DNA of 38,627 bases from CAZRVH01 sp964624905 (lineage in GTDB: Bacteria > Patescibacteriota > Gracilibacteria > Peribacterales > Peribacteraceae), in NCBI GenBank assembly GCA_964624905.1, contig CAZUYK010000011.1, forward strand, positions 1 to 38,627, read 5' to 3'. The position numbers and the translations under genes are program-made. The notes under the pieces were generated by a model that did not search any database, was not told the DNA's origin, and saw nothing but the letters and a program-made list of their open reading frames with translations. The first letter of the stretch is position 1. Each line of letters starts with the position of its first letter. This document shows, in pieces, positions 14,561-22,516 of the stretch.

Positions 14561-14938
14561 ATGAAGGTAGTCTGCGTTGCAGTTTCGAATGCGCGCGATG
14601 TCCATCGGGCGCTGATGAATGCCGGGTTTCCCGAACAGGATCAGCTCCGTTACTCGAAGCCCGAAGAAGCGTATGAAGGCGTTCGCGACGAATCGGTACG
14701 CCTGCTTGTAATCGATCTCCAGGGTAGCGACAAGGATTATGCACTCATCCAGTACGTCCGAGAAAAGTATCCGCGTTGCACCATCCTGTCGTTCGTCAAC
14801 GAAGATAGGCAGCAGCGCATCGGTCCCGTCGCGCGAAAGGCCGGCTCGCATGACTTCCAAGTCAAAGATTGGCACCAGTCGTGGCCCGGGTTTATGCACA
14901 ACTGGTTCCGCAGTTGGTACAAAACCCTCGAGAAATGA
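14561..14938 (+). CDS. Receiver-like (REC) single-domain protein, degenerate
   Basis: The 125-aa product resembles a response-regulator receiver domain standing alone. The candidate phospho-acceptor is D52 in LLVIDLQGSD, with S77 (TILSF) at the conserved Ser/Thr position and K102 (FQVKDW) at the conserved lysine, all with normal spacing. The acidic pair that binds magnesium near the N-terminus of true receivers is missing (VVCVAVSNARD), so phosphorylation may be lost or altered. A good Shine-Dalgarno sequence, GGAGG (14551-14555), lies 5 nt before the ATG and decides this start, which makes it an exception to the leaderless genes around it. It is followed by a terminator and is probably monocistronic. 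No histidine kinase is in the window. Confidence 0.7.
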   Translation: MKVVCVAVSNARDVHRALMNAGFPEQDQLRYSKPEEAYEGVRDESVRLLVIDLQGSDKDYALIQYVREKYPRCTILSFVNEDRQQRIGPVARKAGSHDFQVKDWHQSWPGFMHNWFRSWYKTLEK

Positions 14939-14944
14939 ACCCTA

Positions 14945-14981
14945 GCCCGCCCTCACCACTCGGTGAGGCGGGCGTTTTTTT
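14945..14981 (+). terminator. Rho-independent terminator after the receiver-like gene
   Basis: A long GC-rich stem (GCCCGCC plus CTCACC pairing with GGTGAG plus GCGGGC, one bulged C) with an ACTC loop region is followed by eight T residues. It lies just past the stop at 14938 and before the convergent aspS stop. Confidence 0.92.
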
Positions 14982-14983
14982 AA

Positions 14984-16744
14984 TTAATCTACGACTTTGA
15001 TATGAAGCTCCTTTAACTGCTTCGGATCGACGGTCGAGGGAGCGTTCATCATCACGTCCTGCGCTTTGCCGTTCTTCGGAAAGGCGTAGATGTCGCGGAT
15101 GCTTGGGCATTCCCACAGCACCATCATGAGGCGGTCGATGCCCGGGGCGCATCCTCCGTGCGGGGGCGCGCCGTACTCGAAGGCGCGGATCATCGCGCCG
15201 AATTTCTCATCCACCTGCTCCTTCGTGTATCCTGCGATTTCGAATGCCTTGTACATGATCTCCGGGCGGTGGTTGCGAATCGCCCCGGATGTCAGCTCGA
15301 AGCCGTTGCAAACGAAGTCGTACTGGAACGCGACGATATCCAATGGGTCTTTCGTCATTAATGCTTCCATGCCTCCCTGCGGCATGGAGAAGGGGTTGTG
15401 GGAGAAGTCGATCTTCTTCGTTTCTTCGTTCATTTCGTACATCGGGAAGTCGACGATCCATACCCAGGCTGCTTTCTTCGGATCGGCCAGCTGCAGTTTC
15501 TTCGCCACCTGGATACGTACCTGTCCGAGTGAGGAGCAGGCGGTTTTCCATGCATCCGCAGCAAAGAAAACGGCATCGCCGGCCTTTGCACCGAGGTCTT
15601 TCATCAATTGCGCGGCGACATCTTCGCCAAGGAATTTCACGATAGGCGATTGGAGGCCTTCTTCCTTTATCAAGATGTATGCCAATCCCTTCGCGCCATG
15701 GGTCTTGGCGGTTTCCGTCAGTTCATCGATATCCTTGCGGCTGAAGGATGCGCCATTCGGGACAACGAGGGCCTTCACCACTCCTTTTTTCTTCACGGCA
15801 TCCGCGAACACGCTGAAGCCGCTGTCTGCCATTTTCTGCGTAACGTCCTGCATTTTCATTTCGTAGCGCAGGTCGGGCTTGTCGGAGCCATAGGTATCGA
15901 TGGCGTCGTGCCAGGTGATGCGCGGGAACGGATCCCACATCACTTTCTTGTCGCTGAAGGCATGCGTTAGTTCGATCATGAGGGGCTCGGCGACGTTGAA
16001 CACGTCTTCCTGCTCCACGAAGCTCATCTCCAGGTCCAGCTGGTAGAACTCTCCCGGGTGGCGGTCCGCACGCGGGTCCTCGTCGCGGAAGCACGGGGCG
16101 ATCTGGAAGTAGCGATCCATACCCGCGATCATTAATAACTGTTTGAACTGTTGCGGAGCCTGGGGAAGCGCGTAGAACTGACCCGGATGGAGGCGGCTCG
16201 GCACGAGGTAATCGCGCGCGCCTTCGGGCGATGAGTTGGCGAGGATGGGGGTCTGCACTTCCGTGAAGTTTTTCTTATGCATGTACTGGCGGATGTGCGT
16301 GATGAGCAGATCGCGGTTACGCAGGATCTCCTGCATGCGGGGACGGCGCAGGTCCAGGAAGCGCCACTTCAGGCGCAGCTCTTCATTCACCTCTTTCTCC
16401 TGGTCGATTTCAAACGGAGGCGTTTTGGATTCGCTGAGTACTTCAACGCTCTTCACCACCACTTCGATAAGTCCCGTCGGGTTCTCCGGACGCTCCGCAC
16501 CGGGCAGGCGCTTGCGCACCGTTCCTTCCACTTTCAGCACCCATTCGGGGCGGACCTTTTCGGCGGCACCGAAGATATCCTTGTTCTCCGGATCGAAGAC
16601 GACCTGCGTGAAACCATATTTATCGCGTAGGTCGATGAAGATAAGGCCTCCGTGGTCGCGGCGGCGGTGCACCCATCCGCAGAGGGTGACGGCTTTCTGG
16701 TCGTCTGAATCGCGGAGATCGCCGCAGGTGTGGGTGCGTAGCAT
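14984..16744 (-). CDS. aspS: Aspartyl-tRNA synthetase, probably non-discriminating
   Basis: The 586-aa product is a bacterial-type AspRS: an N-terminal anticodon-binding OB fold (about 1-105), class II catalytic motifs (FRDEDPRADRHPGEFYQLDLE, and GAPPHGGCAPGIDRLMMVL as motif 3) and the bacterial GAD insertion between them. It charges tRNA-Asp. H31 in RRRDHGG and a glycine at 82 (RLPGAER) match the pair of residues known from Pseudomonas AspRS to permit charging of tRNA-Asn as well, so a non-discriminating enzyme working with the GatCAB amidotransferase is likely; that part is inference. A TATGCT box lies 8 nt before the ATG, so it probably has its own leaderless transcript despite following nrdR. 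Confidence 0.96.
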   Translation of the reverse strand: MLRTHTCGDLRDSDDQKAVTLCGWVHRRRDHGGLIFIDLRDKYGFTQVVFDPENKDIFGAAEKVRPEWVLKVEGTVRKRLPGAERPENPTGLIEVVVKSVEVLSESKTPPFEIDQEKEVNEELRLKWRFLDLRRPRMQEILRNRDLLITHIRQYMHKKNFTEVQTPILANSSPEGARDYLVPSRLHPGQFYALPQAPQQFKQLLMIAGMDRYFQIAPCFRDEDPRADRHPGEFYQLDLEMSFVEQEDVFNVAEPLMIELTHAFSDKKVMWDPFPRITWHDAIDTYGSDKPDLRYEMKMQDVTQKMADSGFSVFADAVKKKGVVKALVVPNGASFSRKDIDELTETAKTHGAKGLAYILIKEEGLQSPIVKFLGEDVAAQLMKDLGAKAGDAVFFAADAWKTACSSLGQVRIQVAKKLQLADPKKAAWVWIVDFPMYEMNEETKKIDFSHNPFSMPQGGMEALMTKDPLDIVAFQYDFVCNGFELTSGAIRNHRPEIMYKAFEIAGYTKEQVDEKFGAMIRAFEYGAPPHGGCAPGIDRLMMVLWECPSIRDIYAFPKNGKAQDVMMNAPSTVDPKQLKELHIKVVD

Positions 16745-16752
16745 CGGCGTAC

Positions 16753-16758
16753 AGCATA
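16753..16758 (-). promoter_or_regulatory. -10 box for leaderless aspS mRNA
   Basis: On the minus strand TATGCT ends 8 nt before the aspS ATG at 16744; no Shine-Dalgarno sequence is present in between. Confidence 0.6.
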
Positions 16759-16808
16759 CGCGATGCCTTTCCCGAGTGCATCCCGTTTTTTGCTATTTAT
16801 TAGCCGTT

Positions 16809-17270
16809 TTACTTCTTCTTCGCCTTCTCGAACAGCTTTCCCACCTCCTCCTTGAACTCCTCCACGTCCTTGAACTCGCGATGGATGGAGGCGAAGCGGA
16901 TGTAGGCGACCTGGTCGAGTTTCTTCAATTCCTTCATCACGTCATTGCCGATCTCGCTGCTCTTCACTTCCTCCTGCTTCGCGGCCCACATTTCTTCCAG
17001 GTGCGAGAGGAGTTTATCCACCTGCTCCTGCGTCACCGGACGCTTGGTGCACGCCAGCCAGATGCCGCGCATGATTTTCTCGCGCTCGTAGGGTTCGCGC
17101 GTGCCGTCGCGTTTCACGACGATGAGGGATGTGAGTTCCTGGCGTTCGAACGTGGTGAAACGGTGCTCGCACTTGGGGCACTCGCGGCGGCGGCGCACGG
17201 AACGGCCTTCGTCGCTCACGCGTGAATCGATCACAGACGTATCCGGCGATTTGCACCTAGGACAAATCAT
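16809..17270 (-). CDS. nrdR: Transcriptional repressor of ribonucleotide reductase genes
   Basis: The 153-aa product has the two NrdR domains: an N-terminal zinc ribbon (C3, C6, C31, C34 in MICPRC and ECPKCEHRF, with the RRRRECPKC core) and an ATP-cone (VKRDGTREPYEREKIMRGIW, then YIRFASIHREFKDVEEF). NrdR senses dATP/ATP and represses ribonucleotide reductase operons by binding paired NrdR boxes. The start at MICPRC fits the family exactly; the frame extends 25 codons further upstream without conservation. TATACT with GTGACG 16 nt further up lies 7 nt before this ATG. No nrd genes or obvious NrdR boxes were seen in the window, so its targets lie elsewhere. Confidence 0.96.
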   Translation of the reverse strand: MICPRCKSPDTSVIDSRVSDEGRSVRRRRECPKCEHRFTTFERQELTSLIVVKRDGTREPYEREKIMRGIWLACTKRPVTQEQVDKLLSHLEEMWAAKQEEVKSSEIGNDVMKELKKLDQVAYIRFASIHREFKDVEEFKEEVGKLFEKAKKK

Positions 17271-17277
17271 CGCCTCC

Positions 17278-17305
17278 AGTATACAGGCATGGAGGCCTCC
17301 GTCAC
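17278..17305 (-). promoter_or_regulatory. nrdR promoter (-35 and -10), leaderless spacing
   Basis: On the minus strand GTGACG (17305-17300) and TATACT (17283-17278) are 16 nt apart, and TATACT ends 7 nt before the nrdR ATG. The intervening GGAGGCG could act as a Shine-Dalgarno sequence on a transcript from tsaC, so both modes are possible. The promoter overlaps the 3' end of tsaC. Confidence 0.65.
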
Positions 17306-17904
17306 TTCCAGATTTTGATGCTTCCAGGTCGCAGTTCCACCGCATCGGCCGTCAGGTCCACCACCGTCGACGGCGGGACGAAGGGCAGGATGCCGCTGTC
17401 CAGGATGAGGTCGGGCATGATCTTGTTGTCCTTCAGTTGCATCAGGATATCCGCCACGGTGTAGGGATTGGGTTTGCCATGGAAGTTCGCGGAGGTCGTG
17501 GAGATGGGCATGGCGCACTCCGTGGCGAGGGCTTTCGCGACCGGGTGGCTGGAGACGCGCACGCCGATCGTGGCGCCTCCATTCGGCGTCACGAAGAAGC
17601 GCTTGGGTTCGAAGAGGGGGAGGATGATCGTGAGGGGGCCGGGCAGGTGCTGGGCAGCGAGTTTCTCGGCATCGTCGTTCCATTCGGCCACGTCCTTCGC
17701 GTCTTCCACCGTGGCGAAGAGTCCGCTGACGGGTTTGTCGTACGGGCGCTGCTTGATCTGGAACAGCTTCGTGACGGCCTCCGGATTCTGCAGGTCGCAT
17801 GCCAAGCCGTAACAGGTCTCGGTCGCGTGCGCCACGACCCCTCCCTCGCGGATGACGTTGACGGCTTCCTGGATGGATTCGTCGGTGACGGGCAGGATTT
17901 TCAT
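17302..17904 (-). CDS. tsaC: Threonylcarbamoyl-AMP synthase (TsaC/YrdC/Sua5 family)
   Basis: The 200-aa product has a single YrdC domain. GGVVAHATETCYGLACD corresponds to the conserved PTETVYGL region, followed by LFQIKQRPYDKP (the KxR motif), LPGPLTIIL, IGVRVSSHP and ISTTSAN. The enzyme makes threonylcarbamoyl-AMP from threonine, bicarbonate and ATP, the first step in t6A37 modification of ANN-decoding tRNAs. Its length is that of TsaC; the Sua5 C-terminal domain is absent. Its ATG overlaps the stop of the upstream PH-domain gene (ATGA), indicating translational coupling, yet a TACACT box lies 6 nt upstream, so a separate leaderless transcript is also possible. Confidence 0.9.
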   Translation of the reverse strand: MKILPVTDESIQEAVNVIREGGVVAHATETCYGLACDLQNPEAVTKLFQIKQRPYDKPVSGLFATVEDAKDVAEWNDDAEKLAAQHLPGPLTIILPLFEPKRFFVTPNGGATIGVRVSSHPVAKALATECAMPISTTSANFHGKPNPYTVADILMQLKDNKIMPDLILDSGILPFVPPSTVVDLTADAVELRPGSIKIWK

Positions 17905-18518
17905 GCGGGTAGTGTAGCGTCACGATCCTTGTGAGGCACGCTCGGCGGCGCCCCTTGCATGCGGTTCGTCTGCACCTGGTTAATCATTGTCCGCGCTTGT
18001 TCGCGTAGTTTCATGATCGCCAGATACTTGTCTTGGACGCCAGGGATGAAGTGCAGTCTCAGCTGCGTTTCCTGGGCTTCCATGATGAGCGTGCCGAAGC
18101 CGAACAGATTCTGCACCAGGCCGTGCTGGCTTTTGAAAATGTCCTGCAGCACCCACAGGTCGATCGTCTGGTGGTCGTTCACGGCCAGGAGGGTTTTCTT
18201 GATGCGGTGGATCTTCCGGTCGGTCACCACGATGATATACATGCAGTACCGGTACAGCGATCCCAGGAAGACGACGTTCGTCAGGATGAACATGAGGAGG
18301 AGGATCGAAAGCGCCAGGTGACGGGTCGATTCCTCGGGCTGCGCGGACACGATGAGGATGTACCCCAGCGCGACCAGGCCGAGCATGCCGCCGATGCATT
18401 GCGACAGCGGGCGCAGCAGGCGGATGGGATGCTGTCGGAAGAAGAACTGGAAGTGTTCGCCTTCGTTCTTTCCCGGGAAGGGGAGGGTATGCCAGCGCGG
18501 GTCGTTCAGCGTCACCAT
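17901..18518 (-). CDS. Membrane protein with a bacterial PH-like domain
   Basis: The 205-aa product has two transmembrane segments (about residues 43-58, GGMLGLVALGYILIV, and 68-92, LALSILLLMFILTNVVFLGS) followed by a bacterial PH-like (bPH_2/YdbS-type) domain: YIIVVTDRKIHRIKKTLLA, then the strand and loop IDLWVLQDIFKSQHGLVQNLFGFGTL. Proteins of this type are membrane-associated with unknown precise roles. The C-terminal 35 residues are polar and probably disordered. The start at 18518 overlaps the stop of the upstream 75-aa gene by 7 nt (ATGGTGA), which supports translational coupling and rejects the longer frame starting at 18791. It is coupled to tsaC downstream by ATGA. Confidence 0.78.
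   Translation of the reverse strand: MVTLNDPRWHTLPFPGKNEGEHFQFFFRQHPIRLLRPLSQCIGGMLGLVALGYILIVSAQPEESTRHLALSILLLMFILTNVVFLGSLYRYCMYIIVVTDRKIHRIKKTLLAVNDHQTIDLWVLQDIFKSQHGLVQNLFGFGTLIMEAQETQLRLHFIPGVQDKYLAIMKLREQARTMINQVQTNRMQGAPPSVPHKDRDATLPA
17911..17916 (-). promoter_or_regulatory. -10 box before tsaC
   Basis: On the minus strand TACACT ends 6 nt before the tsaC ATG, inside the 3' end of the upstream gene. Confidence 0.5.
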
Positions 18519-18739
18519 AGCCAGACCAAGGTGAAAATGCAGACGGTAATCATGAATACCGTGTGGATGAGGATGATGTATCGCATGCGGCCGTAGGTGA
18601 ACAGCCTGATCTGCGACCCGTCGGCTTCCCTCGGGAAACGCAGCGCAGACGTGCGCCTTCGGTACATGAGCCACATGGATCCCTCCGCGCAGACAATGAG
18701 CGAGAGGAAGAATGCCAGCAGCGACCAAAAAAGGTTCAT
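18512..18739 (-). CDS. Small two-segment membrane protein (75 aa)
   Basis: Not recognised. Two hydrophobic segments (about residues 3-22, LFWSLLAFFLSLIVCAEGSM, and 53-74, RYIILIHTVFMITVCIFTLV) flank a basic loop. It is the first gene of the operon that continues into the PH-domain protein and tsaC, with a 7-nt overlap to the next gene, so the two small membrane proteins may act together. Its promoter is directly upstream and leaves a leader of only a few nucleotides; no Shine-Dalgarno sequence is visible. Confidence 0.65.
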   Translation of the reverse strand: MNLFWSLLAFFLSLIVCAEGSMWLMYRRRTSALRFPREADGSQIRLFTYGRMRYIILIHTVFMITVCIFTLVWLW

Positions 18740-18750
18740 CGTGACCTATC

Positions 18751-18778
18751 ATTATCCTCGTTCCGGACGGCGAGTCAA
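18751..18778 (-). promoter_or_regulatory. Promoter of the small membrane protein operon
   Basis: On the minus strand TTGACT (18778-18773) and GATAAT (18756-18751) are 16 nt apart. The ATG lies 11 nt past the -10 box, so the leader is at most a few nucleotides long. Confidence 0.7.
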
Positions 18779-18826
18779 ACATTCTGTACATCGATGGTGT
18801 TCGTCCGGCTTCGCTCGCTTCGCCTA

Positions 18827-21800
18827 TTAATTCGCCGCCGTCGCCAATAGGTCTGCGATGCGTTTCTCCAGGATGGGAGACATGGTGACGGTGAGCGGAA
18901 GCATGATCATCTGCTCACCGATCTTCAGCTGCACGGGGTCGCCGCCGGGATACGTCTCCAGTACGCGCTTCAGGTCCAGCAGGAGCTGCTTTGGGGCGCG
19001 GGCGGGGAGCGTGATGGTGTGCATGTGCCCAGGCTCCTTTTTTTCCGTCACGTCTGCTTCCGGAACGTCGGGCTTTTTGTCATCGCCTCCTTCCGCGGCC
19101 GTTTCCTTGCTCACTTTTATCTTTTCTCCCGCAATCGCGTTTCCCTCCTCATCCACGGCCTCCACTTCCTCTTCTATTTCGAGCGTTTTACGCATCACGG
19201 AGAGTCCGCGTTTCGCTTCCTCCTCGTCGAATACCCCGTCCTCCTTTGCTTTCTTGATCATGGCGCTGAGAGACGAGCGCTTGATGGCATCCACGCGCAT
19301 TTGCAGCTGCCCGGCGCGGTAGTCGATGACGCCCCCGAGCACCAGCACGGTGTCCGGCTGGCCCAGCATGGGCGCGGCCTCCGCGTACGTCTTCGGGAAG
19401 AGCGTCACTTCCATCTTTCCGGTCGGGTCTTCCAACATGACGATCGCCATGGTGTCGCCTTTCTTGGTGCGGATGGTCTTCACGCTTTCCACCATGCCCG
19501 CCAGCGTGCCCTTCTTGCCGATGTTCTTCTGCGTCAGGTCCCCGATGAGCTGCGCCTTGCGGGCGATGTATTTCTTCAAGCCTGCGAGCGGATGGCTGGA
19601 GACGTACATGCCGAGCGTCTCCTTCTCCCATTCCAATTTCTGCTGCCCCGTGGCGGCGGGTGTCGGAGGGAATTCGATGGTCGCCTGTTCGATGCCCGTG
19701 TCGAGCGCGCCGAAGAGGTCGGTCTGTGCGCTGGTGGAGTCGCCGGAGGACTTGCCGTAGTCCACGATGAGCGGGTAGTTCTCAAGGATCATGCGGCGCT
19801 CGCCCAGCGAATCGAGTGCGCCGGATTTCGCCATGGATTCCAGGAGCTTCTTGTTGAGGATCTTGCTGGGGACGCGGTGCGCGAAGTCTTCGATCGTCTC
19901 GAAACGTCCGCCGCGCTCGCGCTCCGCGATGAGTAGATCCACTGAGCTTTCGCCGACTCCTTTGATGGCCGACAGTCCGAAGCGGATCGCCCAATCGTTC
20001 TCGCCGTCCTTCGGCTTGATGACCGTGAACTGGCTGAATGATTCGTTCACGTCCGGGGGCAGCACCTTGAGGCCCATGCTGCGGCATTCTTCGATTTCGA
20101 TCATGACGCGCTCGGTGTCCTGCGCGTCGCTGGAGAGAAGGGCCGCCATGAATTCCGCGGTGAAGTTGGCCTTCAGGTACGCGGTCTGGTACGCGATGAG
20201 GGCGTAGCCGGCCGCGTGCGATTTGTTGAATCCGTATCCGGCGAACGGGGTGATGACGTCGTCGAAGATCTGGATCGCGAGTTTTTCGGGGTATCCCTTC
20301 TTCACGGCGCCGTTGATGAACTTTTCGCGCTGGGCGTCGAGTTCTTTCTTGATCTTCTTACCGATGGCGCGGCGCAGGAGGTCCGCTTCGCCAAGGCTGA
20401 ACCCGGCGAACGCCTGCGCGATCTGGAGGATCTGCTCCTGGTAGATACCGATACCGAAGGTAGGCTCCAAGATGGGGCGCAAATCGTCGTGGATGTAGGC
20501 GACCTTCTCCTTGCCGTGCTTGCGCTTGATGAAGCTGGAGATCCATTCCATCGGACCCGGGCGGTATAAGGAGATCATGGCGGTGATGTCCGCGAAGTTC
20601 GTCGGCTTCAACTGCTTGAGGTACCGGCGCATGCCCGCGGATTCCAACTGGAACACGCCCGTCGTGTCTCCGTGCTGAAGCAGCTTGAAGGTCTGCGCGT
20701 CCTCCATGGGGATCTGTTCGATGTTCACGTCCTTGCCGCGCGTGCGCTTGATGATTTCCAAGCTTGTCTGGATGACCGTGAGGTTCATGAGACCGAGGAA
20801 GTCCATCTTCAGGAGTCCCAGGGATTCCAAGGGCTTGGCGGAGTACTGCGTGATGATGGTGTTCTCGTCCTTCGGCGCCTTCTGGAGGGCGGTGTACGTG
20901 GTCGTGGCGGCAGGCGTGATGATGACGCCGCAGGCGTGCACCGAAACGTGGCGCGCCTTTCCTTCCAGCTTCAATGCGTTGTCGATCACTTTCCTATAGA
21001 GCTCGTTGCTGTCGTAGGCCGTCTTCATCTCCACGGTCTCCAGCGCCTCCTTCAGCTTCGTACCCGGCTTCTCCGGGATGAGCTTGGCGAGCGTGTTCAT
21101 TTCCAAAAAGGGGATGCCGAACGAACGGCCGACGTCCTTCACCGCGGCGCGGGCGGCCAGCGTTCCGAACGTACAGATCTGCGCCACGCGGTCACGTCCG
21201 TATTTGTCGCGGACGTATTCAAGCACTTCGTCGCGGCGGTTGTCCGCGAAGTCGAGGTCGATATCCGGCATGGAGATGCGTTCCGGATTGAGGAAACGTT
21301 CGAAGAGCAGTCCGTGCTCCATGGGGTCCACGCCCGTGATGCCCAGGCAGTAACTGGCCATGGATCCCGCCGCCGATCCGCGGCCCGGACCCACCGTGAT
21401 GCCGCGCCGCTTCGCCTCGTTCACGAAGTCCTGGACGATGAGGAAGTACCCGGAGAACTTCACCTGCTTGATGATGCCGATCTCGTAATCCAAACGCGTG
21501 CGGTGTTCCGGAGTGGGGTTGGGGTACCTGCGTTCAAAGCCCGCGTAGCACAACTCCGTCAGGTATTCGTCCTCCGTTTTTCCTTCCGGGACCGGGAAGA
21601 CGGGGATGCGGTTCTTGCCGAATTCGAACGTGAGGTTGCAGCGGTCCGCGATGACGCGGGTGTTTTCCAGTGCCTCCGGCACGTGTGCGAACGCCTTCTC
21701 CATTTCCTCGAACGGACGCATGGAGAAATCGCTGTCGCGCATCGAGAATCGTCCCGGGTCCGCGACGTTCGCGCCTTTCTGGATGCAGAGGAGGATATCG

Positions 21801-22462
21801 TGCGCCTCGGCGTCCTCAGTTCGGCAGTAGTGGCTGTTGCAGGTGGCCACCACCGGTACGCCCAGTTCCTTTCCGTACTGGATGAGCTGTTGGTTCACCT
21901 CCGCCTGTCCGCTCACCTGCGGCAGGTCCATCAGTTCGTAGTACACGTTGTTTTTCCCGAACCATTTCCAGTACTGCTCGGTGAGCGCCTTGATCCGTTC
22001 GCCGTCTTCCGCCAGGGCCGCGTTGCCGATCGCACCCGTGATGGGGCCTGTGAGGCAGATGAGTCCCTTGCCATACTGCGTCAGGAGTTCGTCATCGACG
22101 CGCGGCTTGTAGTACATGCCTTCCATTGCGGCCATGGTCGCCAGCTTGAGGAGGTTTTCGTATCCTTCCTGTGTTTCGGCGAACAGGGTCAGCGGATAGC
22201 TCTTGGTATCTATGCCCGCTTCCTTGTCCTTGCGCGTGCGCGCCGCCACGTAGGCGTCCATGCCCAGGATCGGTTTCAATCCGTGCTTGCCGGCGTACTG
22301 GTAGAACTCGATGAGGCCGTACATGTATCCCTTGTCCGCCAGTCCCACCGCGGTTTGCCCCAGTTCCTTGGCGCGTAGCACCACTTCCTCCGGGCTGGGC
22401 AATGCCTCCAGGAGGGAGTAGGTGGAATGGTTATGCAGGTGGACGAAATCCTCGGGTTTCAC
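18827..22462 (-). CDS. dnaE: DNA polymerase III alpha subunit
   Basis: The 1211-aa product is the replicative polymerase catalytic subunit. The three catalytic aspartates are D400 and D402 (SMPDIDLDF) and D554 (LLKMDFLGL), in nearly the same positions as in E. coli DnaE (401, 403, 555). Domains in order are PHP (1-about 275), palm/thumb/fingers (GPGRGSAAGS, GFNKSHAAGYALIAYQTAYL), the helix-hairpin-helix region and an OB fold (about 990-1070, VESVKTIRTKKGDTMAIVML). In the PHP domain HNHS is kept but the usual TDHGN has become ADKGY (K44), so PHP nuclease activity is probably lost and proofreading must come from elsewhere. The start is GTG, 6 nt after a TATACT box; no Shine-Dalgarno sequence is present. 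No intein is seen. Confidence 0.97.
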   Translation of the reverse strand: MKPEDFVHLHNHSTYSLLEALPSPEEVVLRAKELGQTAVGLADKGYMYGLIEFYQYAGKHGLKPILGMDAYVAARTRKDKEAGIDTKSYPLTLFAETQEGYENLLKLATMAAMEGMYYKPRVDDELLTQYGKGLICLTGPITGAIGNAALAEDGERIKALTEQYWKWFGKNNVYYELMDLPQVSGQAEVNQQLIQYGKELGVPVVATCNSHYCRTEDAEAHDILLCIQKGANVADPGRFSMRDSDFSMRPFEEMEKAFAHVPEALENTRVIADRCNLTFEFGKNRIPVFPVPEGKTEDEYLTELCYAGFERRYPNPTPEHRTRLDYEIGIIKQVKFSGYFLIVQDFVNEAKRRGITVGPGRGSAAGSMASYCLGITGVDPMEHGLLFERFLNPERISMPDIDLDFADNRRDEVLEYVRDKYGRDRVAQICTFGTLAARAAVKDVGRSFGIPFLEMNTLAKLIPEKPGTKLKEALETVEMKTAYDSNELYRKVIDNALKLEGKARHVSVHACGVIITPAATTTYTALQKAPKDENTIITQYSAKPLESLGLLKMDFLGLMNLTVIQTSLEIIKRTRGKDVNIEQIPMEDAQTFKLLQHGDTTGVFQLESAGMRRYLKQLKPTNFADITAMISLYRPGPMEWISSFIKRKHGKEKVAYIHDDLRPILEPTFGIGIYQEQILQIAQAFAGFSLGEADLLRRAIGKKIKKELDAQREKFINGAVKKGYPEKLAIQIFDDVITPFAGYGFNKSHAAGYALIAYQTAYLKANFTAEFMAALLSSDAQDTERVMIEIEECRSMGLKVLPPDVNESFSQFTVIKPKDGENDWAIRFGLSAIKGVGESSVDLLIAERERGGRFETIEDFAHRVPSKILNKKLLESMAKSGALDSLGERRMILENYPLIVDYGKSSGDSTSAQTDLFGALDTGIEQATIEFPPTPAATGQQKLEWEKETLGMYVSSHPLAGLKKYIARKAQLIGDLTQKNIGKKGTLAGMVESVKTIRTKKGDTMAIVMLEDPTGKMEVTLFPKTYAEAAPMLGQPDTVLVLGGVIDYRAGQLQMRVDAIKRSSLSAMIKKAKEDGVFDEEEAKRGLSVMRKTLEIEEEVEAVDEEGNAIAGEKIKVSKETAAEGGDDKKPDVPEADVTEKKEPGHMHTITLPARAPKQLLLDLKRVLETYPGGDPVQLKIGEQMIMLPLTVTMSPILEKRIADLLATAAN

Positions 22463-22468
22463 GAAAAC

Positions 22469-22474
22469 AGTATA
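22469..22474 (-). promoter_or_regulatory. -10 box for leaderless dnaE mRNA
   Basis: On the minus strand TATACT ends 6 nt before the GTG start of dnaE. The -35 region is weak. Confidence 0.65.
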
Positions 22475-22516
22475 CCAGTTCGGCGCTGGAAACCCCTGTT
22501 TTCCGGACTCGAATTT

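Noticed and set aside
18519..18791. Longer start for the PH-domain protein at 18791
   Set aside because: It would overlap the whole upstream 75-aa gene, and the extension is rich in His/Pro without hydrophobic pattern. The ATGGTGA overlap start fits coupling.
20672..22378. A 568-codon open frame on the plus strand, antisense to dnaE
   Set aside because: It is the mirror of the conserved DnaE reading frame, with a repetitive Arg/His/Val composition and no motif.
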